Assembly (NCBI GenBank): GCA_002694025.1
Contig: NZKX01000019.1
Span: 1-5,520, forward strand
Length of the DNA: 5,520 nucleotides
Direction of reading: 5' to 3'
Origin: Fidelibacterota bacterium
GTDB taxonomy: Bacteria; Marinisomatota; Marinisomatia; Marinisomatales; UBA1611
In this document: piece after piece, positions 1 through 5,520 of the stretch
Position numbering within the stretch: position 1 is the stretch's first letter
How the letters are laid out: each line of letters starts with the position of its first letter
Notes under the pieces: model-generated
What the model was told of the DNA's origin: nothing
Databases searched by the model: none
The model's input: only the letters and a program-made list of their open reading frames with translations
Program-made: the position numbers and the translations under genes

Positions 1-377
1 AATGAAATTTTTCCATCATCAATGAGAATTTTAGCGCCTTTTTCAACGATTTGAAATTTCACATCCTTAGATATAGGAATGACATTTTTTCCGCTTCTTT
101 CACTGCTGATATATACTTGATTCCCACTCTGGATTTTAATAGAGGTTTTTAATCTATTTACTCGAATTTTAGGACCTGCAAGGTCAGCTAATATTGTCGG
201 TCTTATACCAGATTCTAACTTACATGATCTGATAAGATCAAAGCACTTAGCTTTTTCAGTTTTAGTTCCATGGGAAAGGTTAACTCTAAAACAAGTAACC
301 CCATTTTTTATAAGATATTGTATTTTTTTTTGCGTAAGACAACTTGGACCAACTGTTGCAATAATTTTTGTTTTCAT
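1..377 (-). CDS. pyk: Pyruvate kinase, N-terminal part (cut by window edge)
   Basis: Pyruvate kinase transfers phosphate from phosphoenolpyruvate to ADP in the last step of glycolysis, in the cytoplasm. The minus-strand frame starts at ATG 377-375 and runs off the left edge after 125 codons, about a quarter of the usual 470-480 residues. The opening KTKIIATVGPS (residues 2-12) is the classic N-terminus of the family. RVNLSHG (31-37) holds the catalytic Arg31 and the metal-site residues Asn33 and Ser35. DLAGPKIR (65-72) holds Asp65. IDDGKIS lies near the cut, in the B (lid) domain. In DLAGPKIRV, Leu66, Lys70 and Val73 fall at the positions that in known enzymes separate K+-independent (Leu/Lys) from K+-dependent (Thr/Glu) forms, so this one is probably K+-independent. 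It lies 37 bp downstream of apaG in the same direction and may share its transcript. I see no clear ribosome binding site. Identity is secure; the C-terminal half is not visible. Confidence 0.94.
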   Translation of the reverse strand, partial: MKTKIIATVGPSCLTQKKIQYLIKNGVTCFRVNLSHGTKTEKAKCFDLIRSCKLESGIRPTILADLAGPKIRVNRLKTSIKIQSGNQVYISSERSGKNVIPISKDVKFQIVEKGAKILIDDGKIS

Positions 378-414
378 ATCTATACTAAGTTTCTTTTTTT
401 ATAAACTTTAACAT

Positions 415-789
415 TCAATTTAAAAAATCATTCGCAACCAATTTAAATTGTAAAATAGGAACATCGAATTGTTCTCCATTTTGGTCGGCCATTCTATAAC
501 TTCCTTTCATAAACCCTATTGGGGTTTGTAGAGGGCAAAAACTAGTATATTCAAAAAAATCTTTTGGAAATATGCTTGGTGTTTTCCCAACAACACCTGG
601 CCCATGAACATCTTCAGAACGTCCTTCACCATCTTTAATGTGCCAATAGCGACTTAAAAGCTTTACGACTTCTTTAGAATTATTTATGATTTTTACCCGG
701 TATGAAAAGAAATAATATGGCTTTAAAGGATCTGACTTTTCGGGTAAAAATTCAGAGTATGTTTGTATTTTAATATGTTTTTCCAACAT
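415..789 (-). CDS. apaG: ApaG (DUF525) domain protein
   Basis: This is a full-length ApaG of 124 residues, matching the usual size of about 125 (E. coli ApaG/CorD). The family is a small cytoplasmic beta-sandwich of fibronectin-III type. E. coli mutants have Co2+/Mg2+ phenotypes, but the biochemical role is not settled. Diagnostic stretches are LLSRYWHIKDGEGR (45-57), the glycine-rich GPGVVG (63-68), FEYTSFCPLQTP (79-90) and MKGSYRM (94-100), then a C-terminal FDVPILQFKL strand pair. ATG 789-787 is preceded by AAGGA about 11 nt upstream, one of the few ribosome-binding-site-like sequences in the window. The gene is divergent from the M28 peptidase gene across 59 bp. It sits just upstream of pyruvate kinase, suggesting an apaG-pyk transcript. 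There are no oddities. The symbol is given on motif identity. Confidence 0.95.
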   Translation of the reverse strand: MLEKHIKIQTYSEFLPEKSDPLKPYYFFSYRVKIINNSKEVVKLLSRYWHIKDGEGRSEDVHGPGVVGKTPSIFPKDFFEYTSFCPLQTPIGFMKGSYRMADQNGEQFDVPILQFKLVANDFLN

Positions 790-800
790 TCAAAATTAAA

Positions 801-805
801 TCCTT
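801..805 (-). promoter_or_regulatory. Possible Shine-Dalgarno site of apaG
   Basis: The minus strand reads AAGGA here, with 11 nt between it and the apaG ATG at 789. That spacing is at the long end of normal. Other starts in this window mostly lack such a site, so this is modest support for the chosen start and not proof. Confidence 0.35.
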
Positions 806-810
806 TATCT

Positions 811-837
811 TTGCCATCCCATTGATTCCATTATAAT
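811..837 (+). promoter_or_regulatory. Possible promoter of the M28 peptidase gene, with a -10-like box readable both ways
   Basis: In the 59-bp divergent gap, TTGCCA (811-816) and TATAAT (832-837) are separated by 15 nt, slightly short for a housekeeping sigma-factor promoter. The -10-like box sits inside the perfect palindrome ATTATAAT (830-837), so TATAAT also reads on the minus strand towards apaG; I see no convincing -35 for that direction. If used on the plus strand, transcription would begin only about five bases before the M28 ATG at 849, giving a nearly leaderless mRNA. That would fit the lack of a ribosome binding site there. AT-rich DNA yields such boxes by chance, so confidence is low. 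Confidence 0.3.
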
Positions 838-848
838 TTTTATCTCAC

Positions 849-2645
849 ATGAATGAATTCACTCGATCATTTTATGCAATTATAAGTATTCTTTTAATAG
901 GGTTTATTTTATTAATTACCGGAAATAATTCTTCTGCTGCAGAAATAACAGAGGATGAAGTTATGAACCACATTCGCTACCTTTCCCATGAAAACAGGGA
1001 AGGCAGACTTCCAGGGACGAGGGGTAGTAAGGACGTAATCGCATACTTAGTTAAAAACTTTAAATCTTTTGGTGTTAAACCAGGAATTAAGGGGTCATAT
1101 GCTCAGCCTTTTGATATTCAAACAGGAATTCAACTTGGTAAAGAAAACATGTTAGTGGTAAAAAAAGACTCACTTACTGTTAGTCTTGATTATCTTCCTC
1201 TTTCTTTTTCAGCTACCGGTAATTTTTTTGGAGAAGCTGTTTTTGCAGGCTACGGCTTCCAAATTGAAGAAGAAAACCTTAAATGGAATGATTACGAAGG
1301 ACTAGATGTAAAGGGTAAATGGGTTATTGTAATGAGACATAGCCCAGAAAGAGAGGAACCTCACTCTATATATACACGCTATTCCTCTATGCATAAAAAA
1401 ATGCTTGTGGCTAGAGACAATGGAGCATTAGGAATAATCTTTGTGTCTCAGGTTGAAGATGATGATCTTTACCCCTTGAACTATTTTCCTGGAGTAAAGA
1501 ATGATAATATGCCCGCAATTATTTTATCAAAAGAAAAAGCAAATCTAATTTTTGACCGCTTGGGATGGTCAATAAAAAAAATCCAGCAAACAATGAACCG
1601 CAATTTAAAACCTTTGAATTTTCAGTTAGGGGTTTTAAATATAAACGCCACTATCAGTCTAGACCCCATTATATCTAGAGGCGCAAATGTGGTGGGAGAA
1701 ATTCGTAGTAGAAATAGACAATTTAGAGATGAGTATATTTTAATCGGAGCTCATTTTGATCATATTGGTTTAGGTGGTCCAGGATCTGGGTCAAGATATC
1801 CTGAAAAGGATCAAGTTCATCCTGGTGCAGATGATAATGCTTCAGGGGTGTCTGGATTATTAGAGCTTGCGCAGAAACTATCCGCAAATATAAACTATTT
1901 GAAGAGAAGTGTATTGTTGGTTGGCTTTGATGCCGAAGAAAAAGGATTGCTTGGTTCTAAGCACTTTATTCAATCTCCACCAATTAATTTAGATAATGTT
2001 ATCTCAATGATAAATATGGATATGATAGGTAGAATGTCTGATTCCACATATACAGTAGGAGGGGTTGGAACCTCACCATCTTTTAAATATTTACTTGATA
2101 GTTTGAAGCAAGGTAGATTATTTAATTTAACGATGAATAACTCTGGTTTTGGGCCAAGTGATCATGCTCCTTTTTATACTAATGATATACCTGTTTTATT
2201 TTTCTTTTCTGGTTTTCACGATGATTATCACACACCAGACGACACATGGCAAAAAATTAACTTAAGAGGAGAAAAACATATACTTGATTTCATTTACGAT
2301 CTTGTGTTCTATCTTTCCAGAGCTAAAGAAAGACCTGTCTTTCAAGAATCTGGACCCAAAAAAACTCAAATGAACGAAATTAAAAACTTTAAAGTTACTT
2401 TCGGTATAATGCCTTCTTATGGAAGTACAAAAGTTGGACTAGAGGTTAGTAGTATATCTAAAAAAGATGGTCCTGCTGCTAAAGCGGGCATGAAAAAAGG
2501 CGATGTAATTAAATCAATTAATAATAAGCCTATCAAGGATATTTATGAATATATGGATCGCTTAAATAATATAAACCCTGGAATGACTATCCCTGTAGTA
2601 ATTGAAAGAGACGGTAAAATAAAAACCGTAAAAGTAACTTTTTAA
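849..2645 (+). CDS. Exported M28 family zinc metallopeptidase with PA insert and PDZ domain
   Basis: This 598-residue protein is a predicted exported di-zinc aminopeptidase or carboxypeptidase-like enzyme of peptidase family M28. A signal peptide covers about residues 1-30 (hydrophobic 8-24, likely cut near SSA-A). A protease-associated (PA-like) domain lies about 125-275. The M28 catalytic core runs about 278-490 and a PDZ domain about 515-598. The full metal and catalytic set is present by family alignment: His302 and Asp304 in AHFDH, bridging Asp329 in GADDNASG, Glu363 (general base) and Glu364 in DAEEKGLLGS, Asp391 in NMDMIG, and His461 in DYHTPDDT. The PDZ domain has GPAAKAGMKKGDVI (540-553). 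The start at 849 is chosen because it places the hydrophobic signal at the N-terminus; no ribosome binding site is visible. The stop overlaps that of the convergent mltB-type gene. Exact substrate is unknown; peptide trimming in the periplasm or outside the cell is the reasonable reading. Confidence 0.93.
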   Translation: MNEFTRSFYAIISILLIGFILLITGNNSSAAEITEDEVMNHIRYLSHENREGRLPGTRGSKDVIAYLVKNFKSFGVKPGIKGSYAQPFDIQTGIQLGKENMLVVKKDSLTVSLDYLPLSFSATGNFFGEAVFAGYGFQIEEENLKWNDYEGLDVKGKWVIVMRHSPEREEPHSIYTRYSSMHKKMLVARDNGALGIIFVSQVEDDDLYPLNYFPGVKNDNMPAIILSKEKANLIFDRLGWSIKKIQQTMNRNLKPLNFQLGVLNINATISLDPIISRGANVVGEIRSRNRQFRDEYILIGAHFDHIGLGGPGSGSRYPEKDQVHPGADDNASGVSGLLELAQKLSANINYLKRSVLLVGFDAEEKGLLGSKHFIQSPPINLDNVISMINMDMIGRMSDSTYTVGGVGTSPSFKYLLDSLKQGRLFNLTMNNSGFGPSDHAPFYTNDIPVLFFFSGFHDDYHTPDDTWQKINLRGEKHILDFIYDLVFYLSRAKERPVFQESGPKKTQMNEIKNFKVTFGIMPSYGSTKVGLEVSSISKKDGPAAKAGMKKGDVIKSINNKPIKDIYEYMDRLNNINPGMTIPVVIERDGKIKTVKVTF

Positions 2646-3562
2646 TTAGATTTAGAAACTTCTTCCCAAGCCTCAATACTAATAGTTTTATCTGGAGCCC
2701 AGTTTTTCCGTTTATACATTCTAGCTCTTTCCAAATCAAAATTGGAAATTTTTGAAGGGTAATATTTTCTGGAGCCTGTGCACCTTTCTCGAATTTGCTC
2801 TGTTAATTCAAGCACAGCCATAACGTAATTGTGCGCATGATTATAAGCATATACAGATTTGTAAATATCACCGTCTTTTTGATAATTATCGCTGTCTTTT
2901 TTGTATCCATTCATTCTAAGATAGTTTGCTATACTTCCTAACACGTCAGGCCAACTGTACGGCTCTCTTACTCCATTTCCATTAAAATCGACTGAATACC
3001 GGGTAAAACTTGAAGGTATAAATTGCCCATACCCAAAGGCACCGGCGTATGAACCACCTATTTCCTGGGTGTCCAGCTGATCCTTGAAGCAATATTTAAT
3101 AAACTCGGATAATTCTTTTGTGGCCCACTTACTTCGCCTGGGAATCTCATGTATTTGAGAATAAAGTGCATTAAAAACAGAATATTGTGAGTGGTGCACA
3201 CCATAATTACTTTCAACACCAGCAATTGTCACAACAATAAAGGGGTCAACACCGTATTTAATAGAAACATCACCAATCAGCTTTTTGTTTTCGTTATAAA
3301 ACTTAGCGCCTGCAGCAACTCTGGATTCTTTAACAAATATTTTTTTGTATTCCACCCACGGTTTCTTTTCATACGGTTTCGCAAAACGCTCTGCAATGAT
3401 TTTATGTATTTCTAGTTTTTCATGCGAAAACGCCTCTTCAATAAAAGAAACTGGGACTGCACCATCTAGCTCTTTAAGAACACGTTTATAAGCAACATCA
3501 TTTTCAATAGCCTTCGGGAAAATTTGCGAAAGCAATAAGAGTAATATCAAATTTTTTTTCAT
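2642..3562 (-). CDS. MltB-type lytic murein transglycosylase (SLT_2 / GH103)
   Basis: This enzyme cleaves the MurNAc-GlcNAc bond of peptidoglycan, leaving 1,6-anhydro-MurNAc, and acts in the periplasm. With the start at 3562 it has 306 residues (E. coli MltB has 361). Family marks are the catalytic Glu117 in GVESNYG, the GSYAGAFGYGQFIPSS block (170-185), and YAYNHAHNYVMAVLEL near 238-253. The loop DFNGNGVREPYSWPD (192-206) has the same 15-residue length as the calcium-binding EF-hand-like loop I recall in E. coli Slt35, with Asp192, Asn194, Asn196 and Asp206 at ligand positions. The N-terminus MKKNLILLLLLSQIFPKA is a signal peptide or anchor without lipobox cysteine, unlike lipoprotein MltB. 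An in-frame ATG at 3574 would add four residues. The 3562 start is preferred because it overlaps the upstream gene's TGA as ATGA and begins with a normal MKK signal. Very likely cotranscribed and translationally coupled with the propeller gene. Confidence 0.93.
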   Translation of the reverse strand: MKKNLILLLLLSQIFPKAIENDVAYKRVLKELDGAVPVSFIEEAFSHEKLEIHKIIAERFAKPYEKKPWVEYKKIFVKESRVAAGAKFYNENKKLIGDVSIKYGVDPFIVVTIAGVESNYGVHHSQYSVFNALYSQIHEIPRRSKWATKELSEFIKYCFKDQLDTQEIGGSYAGAFGYGQFIPSSFTRYSVDFNGNGVREPYSWPDVLGSIANYLRMNGYKKDSDNYQKDGDIYKSVYAYNHAHNYVMAVLELTEQIRERCTGSRKYYPSKISNFDLERARMYKRKNWAPDKTISIEAWEEVSKSN

Positions 3563-4629
3563 TGGTAATTCCATTCAGCTAAAAAAAGGTTGGTATCTCC
3601 TTTCTTTTTTTGGTTTCGATTTGATGCAAAAACAAGATATTTACCACTTGGACTAAACATAGGAAACCCATCAAATCCATCGAAAAATGTAATTCTTTCA
3701 AGACCTGAACCGTCTACTTTGATTGAGTAGAGGTCAAAATCTCTTCCTTTTTCATCATGTAAGTTAGAAGAAAAAATTATACTGTTTCCATCAGGAAAAA
3801 AATAAGGTCCAAAATTTGCCGCGTTGTTATTTGTTATTTGTTTTTTATTAGAACCATCTGAGTTCATTGTCCATATTTGCAAAGCCATAGGCCTTATAGA
3901 GTTTTCTTTAAGTAGTTTTTTATATTGATCTATTTCATTATCACTTTTAGGATGATAAACACGCCATACTATTTTTGAGGCGTCATAATTAAAAAACGCT
4001 CCTCCATCATAGCCTAGCTCACTAGTAAGTTGGGTTTTATTTAGACCGTTTGAATCCATTGTCCAAATATCTAAATCCCCACTCTCCATAGAAGTATAAA
4101 TTATTTTACTTCCATCAAAGGCTACGGTTGCCTCTGCATCATAACCTGAGCTTTTTGTTAATCTTTTTATGGTTTTATCTCTTAAGTCTGTTAAAAAAAT
4201 ATCATAGTCTGGATAAAGCTTCCAAACATATCCTCTACTATAGTCTGGTTTTTCTGGACAGCTTTTATCTCCCAAATGAGTTGAAGAATAAACAACTTTT
4301 TCACATTCAGGATATAAAAAAAAACTGCACGTAGTAACACCCGCTCCCGTTGAAACCATTTTTACTGCACCTGTTTCAATATCCATTATATAAATCTGAT
4401 CACATAGAGAGTCTCCATCGTGGCTTTGAAAAATTAATTGTTTTTCGTCATTCGAAAAATATGCCTCAGCATTTTCACCTGAAAAAGTTAGCTGCTTTAG
4501 GTTTAACAACCTTACTTCATCTTCCAGAATTAAATTTTCTTGCACCCTTTCACTTTTTTCTCTGTTTTTGGTGAAAAGAGTTACATACGTAAAAATACCT
4601 AACAACATTAACAGAACTACAGTTCTCAT
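3559..4629 (-). CDS. TolB-like beta-propeller protein (PD40/WD40-like repeats)
   Basis: This 356-residue protein has an N-terminal hydrophobic segment (3-19), either a signal peptide without a clear cleavage site or a membrane anchor. About six PD40-type blades follow, roughly 46-93, 94-157, 158-201, 202-265, 266-313 and 314-356. Repeat hallmarks recur: GYDAEATVAFDGSKIIYTS then DIWTMDSNG (163-195), GYDGGAFFNYDASKIVWR then QIWTMNSDGSN (206-261), NFGPYFFPDGNSIIFSSN (272-289), and DGFPMFSPSGKYLVFASNRN (320-339). It resembles the TolB C-terminal propeller, but no TolB N-terminal domain is present, so it should not be called tolB. Blade 2 is enlarged, and all four cysteines (76, 101, 109, 124) cluster in blades 1-2, possibly forming disulfides. 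Such propellers usually bind proteins or ligands and lack enzymatic activity. It is the first gene of the ATGA-coupled pair with the lytic transglycosylase. No good ribosome binding site precedes ATG 4629-4627. The exact role is unknown. Confidence 0.88.
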   Translation of the reverse strand: MRTVVLLMLLGIFTYVTLFTKNREKSERVQENLILEDEVRLLNLKQLTFSGENAEAYFSNDEKQLIFQSHDGDSLCDQIYIMDIETGAVKMVSTGAGVTTCSFFLYPECEKVVYSSTHLGDKSCPEKPDYSRGYVWKLYPDYDIFLTDLRDKTIKRLTKSSGYDAEATVAFDGSKIIYTSMESGDLDIWTMDSNGLNKTQLTSELGYDGGAFFNYDASKIVWRVYHPKSDNEIDQYKKLLKENSIRPMALQIWTMNSDGSNKKQITNNNAANFGPYFFPDGNSIIFSSNLHDEKGRDFDLYSIKVDGSGLERITFFDGFDGFPMFSPSGKYLVFASNRNQKKKGDTNLFLAEWNYQ

Positions 4630-4806
4630 AATTATAATTTGTTTTGTTTTAACTAGAATTTTTGTTCAAAAAAAAATAAAACTAATTTATTAAATATCTT
4701 AGGTTAGTTTTCATATTTAAGAACGACATTTCCATTTAACAGTTAAGCTTTTTAGAACGCAACTTCAGTCTAATCTAATAACAGAAAGACAAATAAACTG
4801 GGTAAG
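4630..4806. other. Intergenic stretch without a recognised gene
   Basis: These 177 bp lie between the end of the small unrecognised gene and the start of the propeller gene, both on the minus strand. They are very AT-rich. I see no GC-rich hairpin followed by a T tract, no tRNA-like structure and no convincing open frame. The only symmetrical element is the 11-bp TTAACAGTTAA (4736-4746), which could be an operator half-site pair or chance. The stretch presumably holds the promoter of the propeller-transglycosylase pair, but I cannot point to a good -35/-10 set at a sensible distance from 4629. Confidence 0.4.
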
Positions 4807-5142
4807 TTATTTTTCTGAACCAAAAAACTGATCTAAATGGTCTTCATAGTTTGTTTTTTTAAGATTAAGCCCAAAAAAATTGATATAAATAACTAGTGCT
4901 TCGTCAATTTTATTTTTTTGGTAACAGGACCTGAGGCTTAATATAGAATTTCCAAAAGGGTTGTAGAAAATAGACCCGCTAGTTGGATATTTACCAAATG
5001 AAAGAATATCTGCCCCCCATATGTCATGGTATGGGCCTGTAGCATAAAACCAGTTTAAGTCATTGTACAATAAACCGTGATTCAAAGATAAAATATTCTT
5101 GTCTTTAAAGTTGTTGAAAAACTTCTTAAAGTTTTTTTTCAT
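4807..5142 (-). CDS. Unrecognised small protein, probably missing its true N-terminus
   Basis: I do not recognise this 111-residue frame. It is rich in Asn, Phe, Tyr and Lys. It opens with a basic stretch, MKKNFKKFFNNFKDKN. A glycine/aromatic-rich middle follows (LSLNHGLLYNDLNWFYATGP, 18-37; GADILSFGKYPTSGSIFYNP, 43-62). It has one cysteine, Cys73, and a helical-looking end (KIDEALVIYINFFG, 78-91). There is no hydrophobic signal in this frame and no ribosome binding site before ATG 5142-5140. That ATG is followed directly by the A8 tract at 5139-5132. Upstream, in the frame reached by removing one A, a start at 5221 encodes a good signal peptide. The likely real product is a 137-residue exported protein, with this frame as its body. 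It follows the sorting-tail gene in the same direction, so the two may be one transcript. The alternative is that 5142 is a genuine start of a cytoplasmic protein. Confidence 0.6.
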   Translation of the reverse strand: MKKNFKKFFNNFKDKNILSLNHGLLYNDLNWFYATGPYHDIWGADILSFGKYPTSGSIFYNPFGNSILSLRSCYQKNKIDEALVIYINFFGLNLKKTNYEDHLDQFFGSEK

Positions 5143-5221
5143 AACTTTGATTTAGATTAAAAAACCCATCGTGGCTCTGGCAAATAGCAAAATAAAACAA
5201 TAGAAGAATGTTTAATTTCAT
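5126..5221 (-). pseudogene. Signal-peptide-encoding 5' fragment, out of frame with the gene downstream
   Basis: ATG 5221-5219 opens a 31-codon frame ending at TAA 5128-5126. It reads MKLNILLLFYFAICQSHDGF and then FNLNQSYEKKL. The first part is a typical signal peptide: a Lys near the start and a hydrophobic core LNILLLFYFAIC at residues 3-14. Cleavage is plausible around CQS-HD. Cys14 is not in a standard lipobox, because Ile precedes it. The ATG lies 20 bp after the stop of the sorting-tail gene. The frame overlaps the 4807-5142 frame and leaves it by one base. Dropping one A from the A8 tract (5132-5139) reads SYEKNFKKFF and continues to 4807 without a stop, for 137 residues in total. The cause could be a genuine frameshift, a phase-variable tract or a sequencing slip. 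I mark it as the broken 5' end of that gene. Less likely it is an independent micropeptide. Confidence 0.5.
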
Positions 5222-5241
5222 AAGGGATGGTGTTGCAGGCT

Positions 5242-5520
5242 TTACTTCATTAAAATCATTTTACGGTTTTTGATGTAATTATCAGTAACCATCCTCAAAA
5301 AATAAACACCTGAAGATTTAGATTTTGCATCCCATCGTATTGAATAAGATCCAGAACTAAGCTCCTTATCCAATATTGTTTCCACTAATTTACCTCTAAT
5401 ATCAAAAACATAAAGGCCGACATTTTGAGTTAGGTTTTTAGGTACATCAAATTGAATAATTGTACTTGGGTTAAATGGATTTGGATATGTAGGGTAAAGA
5501 TTATATGCTTTTGGAGTTTG
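5242..5520 (-). CDS. C-terminus of a secreted protein with T9SS type A / FlgD-like sorting domain (cut by window edge)
   Basis: The frame enters from the right edge and ends at TAA 5244-5242, giving the last 92 residues of a larger protein. Counting visible residues, NLYPTYPNPFNPSTIIQFDV (7-26) is the characteristic opening of the C-terminal domain that directs passenger proteins to type IX secretion or surface attachment. It continues as LYVFDIRGKLV (36-46), a GSYSIRWDAKS strand (57-67), SSGVYFLRM (69-77) and the basic-hydrophobic end KNRKMILMK (84-92). The passenger is outside the window, so its function cannot be stated. This YPNPFNP form is frequent in Marinimicrobia, Ignavibacteria and relatives. 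Its stop is 20 bp before the start of the signal peptide fragment at 5221, with no terminator hairpin between, so cotranscription is likely. FlgD Ig-like and Por-secretion tail models overlap on this sequence; either name would be acceptable. Confidence 0.9.
   Translation of the reverse strand, partial: QTPKAYNLYPTYPNPFNPSTIIQFDVPKNLTQNVGLYVFDIRGKLVETILDKELSSGSYSIRWDAKSKSSGVYFLRMVTDNYIKNRKMILMK

Noticed and set aside
3191..3415. Plus-strand open frame of 74 codons
   Set aside because: It lies entirely opposite the well-supported lytic transglycosylase gene, matches nothing recognisable, and is a shadow frame.
4128..4574. Two plus-strand open frames (4128-4334 and 4350-4574)
   Set aside because: Both are antisense to the propeller gene, whose repeats are clearly conserved. 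Their Leu/Phe/His-rich products are what the complement of such coding sequence gives.
3559..4629. Calling the propeller gene tolB of the Tol-Pal system
   Set aside because: There is no TolB N-terminal domain and no tolQ, tolR, tolA or pal neighbour. Only generic PD40 propeller repeats are present.
4631..4638. ATTATAAT, giving a minus-strand TATAAT just before the propeller gene
   Set aside because: It is one base from the ATG, so transcription would start inside the coding region. It is probably a chance match in AT-rich DNA.
4682..4735. Minus-strand 17-codon open frame in the intergenic gap
   Set aside because: It has no ribosome binding site and no hydrophobic or other recognisable pattern. 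Its length is expected by chance.
4736..4746. Palindrome TTAACAGTTAA as a possible operator or hairpin
   Set aside because: The one-base loop cannot form a stable hairpin, and a single short AT-rich palindrome is weak evidence for an operator.
5165..5338. Eight-base repeat CCCATCGT at 5165-5172 and 5331-5338
   Set aside because: It is too short, with only two copies, one of them inside a conserved coding domain. No sign of a mobile element or array.

Overview
The window is AT-rich, tightly packed bacterial chromosome, probably from an uncultivated marine lineage. The best clue is the incomplete gene at the right edge. It ends in a C-terminal tail with a YPNPFNPST motif and an SSGVYF...KMILMK ending. 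That is the FlgD-like / type IX secretion (type A) sorting-domain style common in Candidatus Marinimicrobia (SAR406, Neomarinimicrobiota), Ignavibacteria, Calditrichaeota and related Bacteroidota-group bacteria. Together with the AT-rich composition, short intergenic gaps and mostly absent Shine-Dalgarno sequences, this makes a SAR406-like genome my first guess. That placement is inference.

Layout. Positions 1-377 (minus) hold the N-terminal third of pyruvate kinase, cut by the window edge. Positions 415-789 (minus) are apaG, 37 bp upstream of the kinase gene and in the same direction. A 59-bp divergent gap follows, with a TATAAT-like box readable on both strands. Positions 849-2645 (plus) are a complete exported M28 zinc metallopeptidase with an inserted PA-type domain and a C-terminal PDZ domain. 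Its stop codon overlaps, tail to tail, the stop of an MltB-type lytic transglycosylase (minus, 2642-3562). The transglycosylase is coupled by an ATGA start/stop overlap to an upstream TolB-like beta-propeller gene (minus, 3559-4629). After a 177-bp gap without a recognisable gene comes an unrecognised small protein (minus, 4807-5142). Its apparent start lies in an A8 tract, and a signal peptide is encoded just upstream in another frame (start at 5221). The right edge (5242-5520, minus) is the C-terminus of the protein with the sorting tail.

How they fit together. The left pair are housekeeping genes. Most of the rest appears to act at or beyond the inner membrane: an exported peptidase, a peptidoglycan-cleaving enzyme translated together with a periplasmic propeller, a small possibly secreted protein, and a surface-sorted or secreted protein. 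No defence system, mobile element, CRISPR array, tRNA or rRNA was seen. The most notable irregularity is the split reading frame at 4807-5221. Removing one A from the A8 tract gives a single 137-residue protein with a signal peptide.
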